Shown here: in pieces, positions 8,191 through 18,930 of the stretch
Layout: every line of letters begins with the position of its first letter
Numbering within the stretch: the first letter of the stretch is position 1
Origin: Oppiella nova
Lineage: Eukaryota > Arthropoda > Arachnida > Sarcoptiformes > Oppiidae
Direction of reading: 5' to 3'
NCBI GenBank assembly: GCA_905397405.1
Contig: CAJPVJ010000604.1
Coordinates: 1 to 22,360, forward strand
Length of the DNA stretch: 22,360 nt
Translations under genes and position numbers: made by a program
Notes under the pieces: model-generated
What the model saw: only the letters and a program-made list of their open reading frames with translations
What the model was told of the DNA's origin: nothing
Databases searched by the model: none

Positions 8191-11100
8191 ATGGATTATA
8201 TGGATGAAAGTCACCCATTGATTGGAGTGGAAGACAATTGTTCAGAGTATGACAGCATTGAACAGGTAGTGTATTTATCGTCCAGTATATTCACTAAATC
8301 TGATGATTAGATTACATTGTGTTATAAAATATCATATAAATACAATTGTTTTTGTTTGCTAATATAATTAGCACACTATAACTGTTAAACAATATTGTGC
8401 CAGTTTTGTGTTTTTATAAAAGTTATCTAAGAGTACTAGCTAGATTTTTATAAGCTAATTATAGATAATTTTTATAATTATATGATATGATTCATAATGT
8501 TTAAAATTCAATTTGCATCCTAGTGATTATTTAATGATTTATAAAGTAGTGTAGTACTGTATTATTGTGAAACTGATTACAGTGGAAATTGATATCTAAT
8601 TTCTTGTGACAAATCAGTTAACACTAGAATTGGACAGAAGTAGTAATAACAGCAACGGATCCAACAATAATGATAGACGGAGTCAGTCGTCCGTCTCGCA
8701 GTCAATGGCCATCTCATGGCATAACATACGGGTGTCGAGTAGGCCGTCCAACATGTTTAAACGCTTCCGTAAATCTAGTACTGAACCCACAGAGATCCTC
8801 AAGAATGGTATGTCATTACAAATGATTAGAACTTATGATATAAACAATGTTTTAATGATTAGTTTCGGGTGAAGTGAGTGCCGGCCAACTATTAGCTATA
8901 ATGGGTTCGAGGTATGACTGTATTTGGGAACTACATGTGATTTTTGTGATTAACTATTTAAATATTCTGTGAATTCTTGTATGGATTCAGTGGCGCCGGA
9001 AAGACAACTCTATTGAATGTATTGACGGCAAGGAATCTGTCGAAACTGGTTGTCTGTGGGGATGTCCTATTGAATGGAGAGGTAGTCGATGCAAATACCA
9101 TAACCTCTGTGTCGGCGTATGTCCAGCAACAGGACCTATTTGTACCCGTACTCACCGTTAGGGAACACCTAATATTTCATGTAATTATTACTCATTTGAA
9201 TTTAAATTTAATTTTAATATTAATTTTGATCATAATTACAGTCATTATTACGAATGGATCCTAATTTACCCCAAAAAGAGAGAACAGATCGCGTGAATGA
9301 AGTGATTCTTAGGGTATAGTAATTTACAAATACATACCGTTCCTCATGTTTATTAACGGATAATTATTTTATGATTGAAATTGAAGTTTAGTTTAACGAA
9401 GTGTGCGGGCACTCGGATCGGTAGCAGTACTACATTTAAGGGCATATCTGGCGGTGAATCCAAACGACTGGCCTTTGCATCCGAGGTATTCATACATTTG
9501 CTGTGAAATTCTGTTCACTATATTCTGTTTTACAGTATTTGACGGATCCGTCGATTATGTTTTGGTGAGTGCGAGGGAACGGTAGCATAACTTAAGAGAT
9601 TATATAAGTGTTAATTAAAACATTTCATTCAATTTATATGTATTAGTGATGAGCCGACCAGTGGTTTGGACTCATTTATGGCCCAAAGCATAGTCCAAGA
9701 GTTGAAGTCTATGGCATCGGAGGGTCGCACCGTTATCTGTACTATACATCAGCCCTCGTCTCAAGTGTTTGAACTTTTTGAACACTTATTACTATTAGCC
9801 GATGGAAGGGTAGCTTTCATGGGAAAGACTGGTAACTAAATTCACATTAATTTAAATACAATTTATTTGAAATTTTAAATCATACGACAGATGAGGCAAT
9901 GGATTACTTCTCATCACTTGGATATGTAATGCAAAAAAATTAATGATTTTTCGATTGAATTTAAATTATTTTTTATTCTGAAATACTTTTAACAGCAATG
10001 TCCACCTAATTTCAACCCTGCTGACTTCTATATAGAACAATTAGGTGATAATTACTACCATTAATGATTTACATACCATGCTTATAAGTTATAACAAATA
10101 TAATCCAAATATACTGTAGCTATAATTCCCGGGCAAGAAATTATATGCAAAAACAATATCAAGGTAAATTTATTCAAATAATCATTATTAGTACAGTATT
10201 AATAATTACAATTTTGTGTGTTTTGTATGATTTAAATGATAGCATATATGCGACAGATTTGCTAATAAATTGTCGGATACTTTGTCGGACACCACGGATA
10301 TGGTGAGCGCCGCCCTATTCATGAACTCATTCAGTGTATTTGAACGCAAATCCGCACTAAACGGACACAAATACCGGACATCCATTTGGCGACAATTGTG
10401 GACATTGTTATGGCGATCAAAAAAGTTCATTTTAAGAGACACCGAGTTTAGGTGGATGTTTGTGATCGTGGTATTTATTATTGATTAGTTTTATTATTGT
10501 TTTTAATTTACAAATACAATTATTGATAACTAATTTACTGATTATTTCATACCATAAGCCAATTGCAATATTCTTGGGATCAGTCTATTGGAAACAACAG
10601 GTGAACCAAAAATCCATAAGAAATATAAACGCGGCACTTTTTGTTTTGGTTATGAATATGACTATTCAGAGCGCTATGGCTGTCATTAATGTAAGAATTA
10701 CCTTGTTCATTATTTGTGATATGTATGATATTAAATGGGAATATTCTGTAGACATTCTGTGCGGAACAGCCATTATTTCTGAGGGAACACCACAACGGCA
10801 TGTATAGAGTGGGCGTGTATTTCATATCTAAAAACTTGGCCGATGTATACATTTACAAAAAACAATTACCTTGGTTAGATTATTAATAATTGTATTCAAT
10901 TTTCACAAATAGTTCCCAATATATGTGTTGCAATCCTTTCTATTTGTACTCATTTACTACCATATGGTGGGCCTTAACCCCCACTCCGACACCTTTTGGA
11001 TGGCAGTATTCATCGGTATTCTCGTCACACAGTGTGCCGTCTCTTTCGGTACGAATTCATTGATTATTGATTTCAGATTACCTTTAATTTCACCAAAAAA

Positions 11101-11607
11101 TCTGCTCAAAAACACTAACAAAATTGCAAAATACAAATAACAGGGTATCTGATGTCATGCCTGACCTCCACGGCCACTACGGCACTGAAACTAGGCCCAC
11201 CACTACTTACCCCGGTCATACTGTTTGGTGGATACTTATTGAATACTGAGTACGAGTTAAAACACTGTTAAAAATTAATTATTTGTTAATTAAACCATAT
11301 ATTTGTGGTCAGTTCAACACCTGGATGGTTATCCTGGATGAAATACATTTCATGGTTTTACTACGGCTTCGAAGCGTTGGTCATCAATGAGTGGAAAGGC
11401 GTCAAAATAAGCGACTGTCGTCCCGTCAGTTGTAACGCCAACTCAATCCCTGATCCGTCGTGTATATCAAGCGGGGATCAAGTGATCAGTCAATTTGATT
11501 TTCATGCAAATAATATGATTAGGAACTTGTTCATTTTAGTGGTGTTGGCACTGGTGCTTAGGTTATGTGCGTTCACTGCTCTGTATTTGAGATCCCGACG
11601 CAGATAA
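8191..11607 (+). CDS. ABCG: ABC half-transporter, ABCG/white subfamily
   Basis: Seventeen exons join in phase to 668 aa: 8191-8265, 8618-8807, 8863-8911, 8991-9180, 9242-9318, 9392-9485, 9536-9564, 9647-9831, 9891-9925, 9996-10044, 10120-10163, 10243-10470, 10559-10690, 10752-10844, 10913-11048, 11144-11249 and 11313-11607. The nucleotide-binding domain comes first, as in ABCG proteins. It has Walker A GSSGAGKTT (103-111), a VQQQD Q-loop, signature ISGGE (212-216), Walker B SIMFCDE (231-237) and the switch histidine H269 in IHQPSS. The [16 protein letters not shown] stretch is typical of the white group. The C-terminal membrane domain carries six expected helices and a Cys-containing last extracellular loop (DCRPVSC, DPSC). 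As a half-transporter it must dimerise. Insect white partners carry pigment precursors, but this substrate is unknown. The exon 5 end at 9318 was chosen because it restores [10 protein letters not shown]; the earlier GT at 9314 breaks the frame. Confidence 0.93.
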
Positions 11608-11726
11608 TAGTGATAATGAACTTAGAGTTTGAGATATTTTGTTAATTTCTATGCAAACCATTGTCTGTCTGTACTGTAAATGCATTTCACTATGTATTCA
11701 ATGAATTGATATTCAAATAGTGTTTC

Positions 11727-11732
11727 AATAAA
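11727..11732 (+). terminator. Poly(A) signal of the ABCG gene
   Basis: AATAAA about 120 bases after the TAA at 11605-11607. The opposite-strand signal at 11811-11816 lies 80 bases further on, so the two transcripts converge and end almost back to back. Confidence 0.7.
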
Positions 11733-11810
11733 TGAAGTATTAATTGATTAGAAATACTAAACAAAAGCATAAATCAAATGAAAGCCAATTGAACGCATCC
11801 TTTAAAATAT

Positions 11811-11816
11811 TTTATT
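11811..11816 (-). terminator. Poly(A) signal of the arginine-rich minus-strand gene
   Basis: AATAAA on the minus strand, about 40 bases beyond the TAG that closes the arginine-rich frame at 11854-11856. A well-placed signal here supports a real minus-strand transcript that ends before the ABCG 3' end. Confidence 0.6.
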
Positions 11817-11853
11817 AGATATAAAATCTCTTGAATGGACCCAAACTTAGTGA

Positions 11854-12155
11854 CTATTGACGGCGTGATCGGCGCCTCCTTCTGCGAGCCCTCCGACTCC
11901 TGAGCCGCCGACGCCTCAATCGCCTCAGCATTCGAAGGCGTTTCCTGTTGTAGTAAACCCTTTGTCGCCGGTTATGATTGGCGCGAAACTGCTGTTCATA
12001 AGGTGTCTGCGGTGGGGGCGGGGGTCGGATCCCAAGCAGCGCCCGACGACGCCTGGCATACAGTTCCCTACGCCGGAAGTCTCGCAGCTCTTTGCGCATC
12101 CGTTTTGTGCGCAACCGGTCTCTTGTGAGGCGACGGTTCCTGTCCGCCGAGACCG
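11854..12155 (-). CDS. Arginine-rich basic protein, probably a terminal exon
   Basis: I do not recognise this gene. A minus-strand frame runs from about 12155 to TAG at 11854-11856 and is far GC-richer than its surroundings, which in this genome marks coding sequence. It reads NRRLTRDRLRTKRMRKEL, then an ARRRR stretch, GIRPPPPPQTPYEQQF, and finally an arginine-dominated tail. Close to half of the residues are Arg. The only in-frame ATG near the start is 12097-12099, giving 81 aa. Alternatively, AAACAG|CG at 12155 is an acceptor for an upstream exon not located; GTAAGT on the minus strand at 12402-12407 is a good donor candidate. The composition fits a nucleic-acid-binding or protamine-like sperm nuclear protein, or an RNA-binding tail; nothing chooses among these. 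A poly(A) signal follows at 11811-11816. The overlapping plus-strand frame is judged to be its shadow. Confidence 0.55.
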
Positions 12156-12771
12156 CTGTTTGGAGATATTTAAATCAAATATCAACAAATTTACTTTATT
12201 TATAAATCAACATAAATGCGACGATTTTGCAATATTTAATGAAATTATATCTTATAAACTAAAAACTGACCCAGGAACTGGTCTCATCAATTGATAACTA
12301 ATAATCATTTCAACAATAACTGCATTCATAATAATAATAATAACAATAATTGTGCGAAAACTCCGGAATCCTATTCACTGGGAAATACTTATCCGACAAA
12401 TACTTACTGTTATAATAATCATAGCAATAAGAGTTGGCAATGTTTAACTAAGTATTTTATACAATTTATTCTATCTACATTGTACATACTGTATTTAAAT
12501 TTTGTTACACAATTTTTTGAATTACATTTCTAAATTTTTCTAATTATAATAGATTTATAACCAAGTAAAGTAAGTTTATGTTTTTGCTTTGTTAAAAATT
12601 GGAAAATATAAAATAATAAAAATAAAAATATAATTTTAATCAAAACATTTTTGTATCATCGTAATACTGTATAAGTATACTGTAAGAACGTGTACTTAAT
12701 ATTTAATACATATACAGTATTATATTGTATTAGGTAATAGAAAATCGTATAACTTGCTTATAAAAAATAGT
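12156..12771. other. Gene-free spacer with AAT repeat
   Basis: AT-rich sequence between the arginine-rich exon and the 3' end of the prolyl hydroxylase. It contains an imperfect (AAT)n tract at 12329-12350 and several TACTGTA/TACAGTA heptamers (near 12666, 12678 and 12714). The stretch 12355-12440 is slightly GC-richer and could include an unplaced first exon of the arginine-rich gene on the minus strand. Confidence 0.4.
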
Positions 12772-12777
12772 TTTATT
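12772..12777 (-). terminator. Poly(A) signal of the prolyl hydroxylase gene
   Basis: AATAAA on the minus strand about 108 bases beyond the stop codon at 12885-12887. It shows that the prolyl hydroxylase and the arginine-rich frame are separate transcripts. Confidence 0.65.
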
Positions 12778-12884
12778 AATAGTTTGCGATAAAAAACAAA
12801 ATCTTAAATACATGATACAGTAATATATTAACTCTTAAATAACAAATACACGTTTGTGTCTCGAGTTTATGGTTAAGTAAGCGT

Positions 12885-15206
<2,322 letters not shown>

Positions 15207-15270
15207 TGTTTTGGATACGAGTATTGAATGTCAATTGAAAGGACACTTTGTTTTTACGGCTTTTCGCTGT

Positions 15271-15286
15271 AATATATAAATACGTG
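15271..15286 (-). promoter_or_regulatory. TATA-like box with adjacent HRE-like ACGTG
   Basis: On the minus strand CACGTA is followed at once by TTTATATATT, 65-80 bases before the prolyl hydroxylase ATG at 15206. The position suits a TATA box with a start site near 15245. ACGTG (plus-strand 15282-15286) matches the HIF core RCGTG. HIF induction of its own hydroxylase is known in animals, so a feedback site is plausible, but a five-base core is weak evidence. Confidence 0.4.
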
Positions 15287-15533
15287 TAATAAATAAATGT
15301 ATGATTTTTACGTCAATCGCGAAAAATTGTTAACACACACAAAAAAAGTTGTTTTACTTTTTATTACATTTAGTTTAAAAATATACTATTATTACTGAGA
15401 AATACTCGCAATGCGAGAGAGAAATAGTGTATTTATTTTCCGTACTTTCATATTATTATTGACAATATATTCGCTGAGAAATTGTAATCACATTATAAGG
15501 CAGTCGTAATATCCAAGGATTTAGACACTGTTT

Positions 15534-15560
15534 GGAGAGTTTGGCACAAAAAAAGTTTTT
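15534..15560 (+). promoter_or_regulatory. A-tract promoter-like motif, copy 3
   Basis: GGAGAG, then TTTGGCACAAAAAAAGTTTT. It closely resembles 6188-6210 upstream of the zinc-finger frame. Here it reads on the plus strand, opposite to the nearest gene (prolyl hydroxylase, minus), 330 bases upstream of its ATG. Either it works in both orientations or it is a small dispersed repeat. Confidence 0.35.
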
Positions 15561-15590
15561 GAAATTTTGAAGGACTGCTCGATAGCTGAC

Positions 15591-15608
15591 GAGAGAGAGA
15601 GAGAGAGA
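15591..15608. repeat. (GA)9 microsatellite
   Basis: Nine uninterrupted GA units on the plus strand, upstream of the prolyl hydroxylase and 30 bases from an A-tract motif. GA tracts can bind GAGA-type factors in arthropods; no functional evidence here. Confidence 0.9.
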
Positions 15609-16505
15609 ATAAGAAATAAATATCTAGTATATATGCAATACTAAAAACTTTATATACACATTAAAGTGTGAGACAGAAATATTTAATTACTTTTTTCACA
15701 AACTCAATGTAAAGTACAGCTTATCAGCACATAGAATATATGCTAGTTACATACCCATATAAAAATATATTGGTGTATTACGTGAATTATACCACTTATA
15801 CCACACATTAAAGTTTGTTTGCATTTCTAACTCTCGTTTTTTGCCACATAAATGTGTTTTTACACTAAATTTAGTATAATATTTTTATAAACAGTATATA
15901 TAAATGTGTAATCAATTTATGGCCACAGATTTGCAGGGTTATTTGCGTTCATGAGCTAAAGGGTTGAGTATATGTTATATTTATTTCATGTATAAAAAAT
16001 TGTACATTAAGTCTCGACTATAAAAATATACAAAATGATAAACAAATATTTTACCTAAAAGTCTAATTACTTATTTTAATTAAGGCATAAGTATTCATAA
16101 AGGCATGCACCAAATTCTTGAACACCCTTTTCCCATACCAACCCCTTTGCGTATATCATATCATGTATAAAGTAAAGCCGATGAACATTGCAATCAAAAT
16201 CCAAATAAATTTATGTAAAATATTACAGAAAAAGTCTTTCACTCATCAAATGACTGTAGCTATCAATCATGAAATAATATTTTATATATTTATTTATCTG
16301 ATTTGACTCGAAGTCAAGGATTGAGAGACACTTTTTTCATACATTTTTGAATATGTATTCCTTATTAATATATAAGTTTTTCAATACATTAGGTTTCGTG
16401 TGGTTTGCGAGCAAAATGTATACCAAAAAGTGAAATAAGAAATTAATTAATATTTATATCACATGTGATCTGAAGTGTATTCAAGAGTTATGGCACTTGT
16501 CATTA

Positions 16506-16508
<3 letters not shown>

Positions 16509-16545
<37 letters not shown>
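16509..16545. repeat. (TC)n microsatellite, about 18 units
   Basis: A pure run of TC dinucleotides in the intergenic region. A minus-strand frame crossing it shows an Arg-Glu repeat; this is translation of the microsatellite and not a gene. Confidence 0.95.
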
Positions 16546-16548
<3 letters not shown>

Positions 16549-17390
16549 TAAAATGTTTATTAATTATATAACTATTTATAGAAACATTTTCCACATAAAT
16601 AATACACATTGAAAAGCAATGCACATATTTTCCAATAGTATCTTGATGAGTATATAATACAAGTTTTTCATATATTTCCAAACTTTAAGCTTATTTTTAT
16701 AACACTTAAGAACTTTCACTTCAAGGACTCGAAAGTGCAGTAATCGCTCACAAAACAAAATTTATGACAATTTAGGACAATTTCAGTCACGAATACACAC
16801 ACTGTCTGTATGACAGGACCGGTAGTTTTATTCATATATGTATTGATTGGCGATTTTTTGGCACAGAATCTGTGGGTTTAATAAATTAATTACAAGTGAT
16901 TTATATTCTATCACTGAATATTGAATATGAATTGAGAGTCACTATTAAAACATGTGTAAAACTTTTATGTATTTATCTAAATTAAAAATACATTATTTTA
17001 ATGCACTTTAACCATGAAATAGATTTGATACTAGATTAAAGTCATTTATAGGAATAATTAATACCTTACAAAACCAAACCACATATTAACTAGAAATCAA
17101 TGAAATAATTGTTAATTAAAACTTAACTTTTGGTACATACAAAGAATATTAATTCTCAGTTGTTTGATAATATTATATTTCAAGTTTAAGGATATACCAT
17201 GTTTGAATTGTACAACTTCTATTGCCTTATTTTAAAAGTTTAAGTATTTAAAAATTAGCATTATTGTTCACGGTTTAGGGTTATGTTCAATATAAATATA
17301 GTAAAGTGTGTACAAGTGTTTTTGTGTTTTTTATTCAAATTCATTAGTAAAAGGCAATTCTGAAATAAATTTTCTTATAGAAACTAAGTG

Positions 17391-17417
17391 TTATAGTCTA
17401 TAACTTATAGACTATAA
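17391..17417. repeat. Perfect 27-base palindrome
   Basis: Arms TTATAGTCTATAA (17391-17403) and TTATAGACTATAA (17405-17417) are exact reverse complements around a single C. It lies about 300 bases upstream of the hemopexin-like gene. It could extrude as a cruciform, be a dyadic binding site, or be a short transposon remnant. Confidence 0.85.
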
Positions 17418-17711
17418 TTTTAGATTACAAAATTTTACAACTAAAATTAAAAGTTTGAGTAGCAAAATTCCTTAATAGTTAGTATAATAGTTAAAATAAC
17501 GAATAGCAAAGTTTTAAAATATACAGATTATAAGACTACATTTCAAATTAAATATGATGTTTAGTTTAACTCGTACACGTATTAAACAAATAATAAAATA
17601 TATCTGATAGAGCATTATATCTATGTACTTTTAATTTATACATTTGACTTAATGAGAGTATTTGAATAACAACTTATTTATAATAAGTCTTAATTAATGT
17701 TACATTAAATC

Positions 17712-18930
17712 ATGCTATACCCGACTATACTACCATTTTATTTATACTTAATTAACAATAATAATATCGCCATAAATCCAGACATACTGGACAGTGGTGT
17801 GGACGCCATCGCATTTGATGTGACAAACTATGAGATGACCCTCACATTTAAGGTATTAATTGACGCCTAAATTGTATTGATTGACACAATGGTTGGCCCA
17901 TTGAAAGGGCGAATGGTTTCGTGTGTACGACAAGAATCAGAATATCATAAGACTCGGCAAAATAGGATCAGTTTTTGGCAAACAATTTGCTTATGGCGTC
18001 GACGCGGCCGTTATTGTCAATGACCCCGATTCAAATGTCTTTCATCCCAGCGATTATCTCTATTTATTTAAGGGTATGATATTTGATTGATTGTCATTAA
18101 CTATCTGTAGCCAGCTAATTTACTAATTTTCACTCTATTTGTCACGTATACTAGCATTTAATTCAGTGTAACTTTTTTTGTGATCTAATTTATTGTCTGA
18201 TTGTTAAAACACTGGAAGAATGTTACCATCATTTCTGTGGTATTCACTTATGAGTTAACTGTGAATGATATATATCATTAATTTTCCCGGCTAGTGGCAA
18301 CTAAGTACAGTATATAACAAATGATAATTTTGTTTGTGTTATCCATTTATATCTGTTTGTCGATTAACAAAGTTATGACTGAATTTAAATGCATAATAAC
18401 TGGATTGGTAGGTGACATAGTCAGCCGGTATCTGATCTATTTGTTTGGCAGACATAAGTCTGAGCTAATGATCATAAGCGAGGCCAACGATTTGCACAAA
18501 TTGTCTCAAATAAGCGACAAACTGCCCGACAGTATAGACACTGTCATCGCATACAATGGTTACGTCTATTTGTTTCGGAATAACACTCAGTATAAGCTTT
18601 ATATGAAAAATCCGGTAATTATGAGACAATTATTTGATTAGTAAAATGTGCTTGTACAAATTGTACGGTTTATTATAGAAAACATTAGCCGGTAGTGAAG
18701 TTACGATTAAAACGGGACTGACCGGGATCATACCAGGTCCTAATTCAAGATCATTGTATGAGTATGGTAAATATTTGACTGAATCCCTGTCCATTGGTAG
18801 CTATATTATAAGGGCCCGGTATGCGTTTTATAAATTATTTGTGTTTTCATTAATTGCAGCCGGGCTTTTTATTAGTATGTTTTTATTAGGGTTTGTTATA
18901 AGATGTGTTATTCGGCAGGTTTACCACTAA
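17712..18930 (+). CDS. Predicted membrane protein with hemopexin-like repeats
   Basis: I cannot assign this gene to a named family. Four exons join in phase to 266 aa: 17712-17852, 17908-18073, 18373-18614 and 18679-18930. The N-terminus MLYPTILPFYLYLI is a possible signal peptide. Repeats start with an acidic VDA-type motif and end in a YLFKG-type motif: GVDAIAF then LTFKGEWFRVYD, GVDAAVIV then YLYLFK, and SIDTVIAY then YVYLFRNNTQYKLYM. This is the pattern of hemopexin blades, though shorter and divergent. A hydrophobic segment at about 235-258 followed by Arg residues looks like a single membrane span with a short cytosolic tail. The expected topology is repeats outside the cell. Acceptor 18372 (AACAAAG) was chosen by phase. 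Alternatively ATG 18321 starts a second gene whose MIILFVLSIYICLSI would be a signal peptide, but this T-rich stretch is also a normal acceptor tract. GT at 18770 and AG at 18858 could mark another intron, which would remove part of the span. Confidence 0.6.

Larger units (their letters stand above)
15207..17711. other. Gene-free intergenic region with microsatellites
   Basis: No supported coding frame on either strand. The left end is the promoter side of the prolyl hydroxylase: a TATA-like box at 15271-15280, ACGTG at 15282-15286, an inverted repeat at 15405-15417, A-tract motifs at about 15337-15355 and 15541-15560, and (GA)9 at 15591-15608. Further right are (TC)18 at 16509-16545 and a perfect 27-base palindrome at 17391-17417. 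The rest is featureless AT-rich sequence. Short frames at 16118-16306 and 16481-16758 have no coding character. Confidence 0.6.

Noticed and set aside
9242-9313. Ending transporter exon 5 at 9313 with the GTATAG donor
   Set aside because: The phase would then break [10 protein letters not shown] in the next exon; ending at 9318 with GTAATT keeps the conserved sequence.
9403-9585. Plus-strand 60-codon frame
   Set aside because: Out-of-frame reading through exons 6 and 7 of the ABC transporter; the real frame there contains the ISGGE signature and Walker B.
11962-12294. Plus-strand 110-codon frame over the GC-rich island
   Set aside because: The opposite frame has a coherent Arg-rich composition and a fitting poly(A) signal, whereas this one ends in AT-rich sequence without gene character.
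12291-12533. Plus-strand frame with an Asn run
   Set aside because: The Asn run is translation of the AAT/AAC repeat at 12329-12350; the rest is AT-rich sequence with no recognisable domain.
16118-16306. Plus-strand 62-codon frame
   Set aside because: AT-rich Ile/Lys/Phe composition typical of random sequence here, with no splice or neighbour support.
16481-16758. Minus-strand frames including an Arg-Glu repeat
   Set aside because: The repeat is the TC microsatellite in translation; no domain or codon signal surrounds it.
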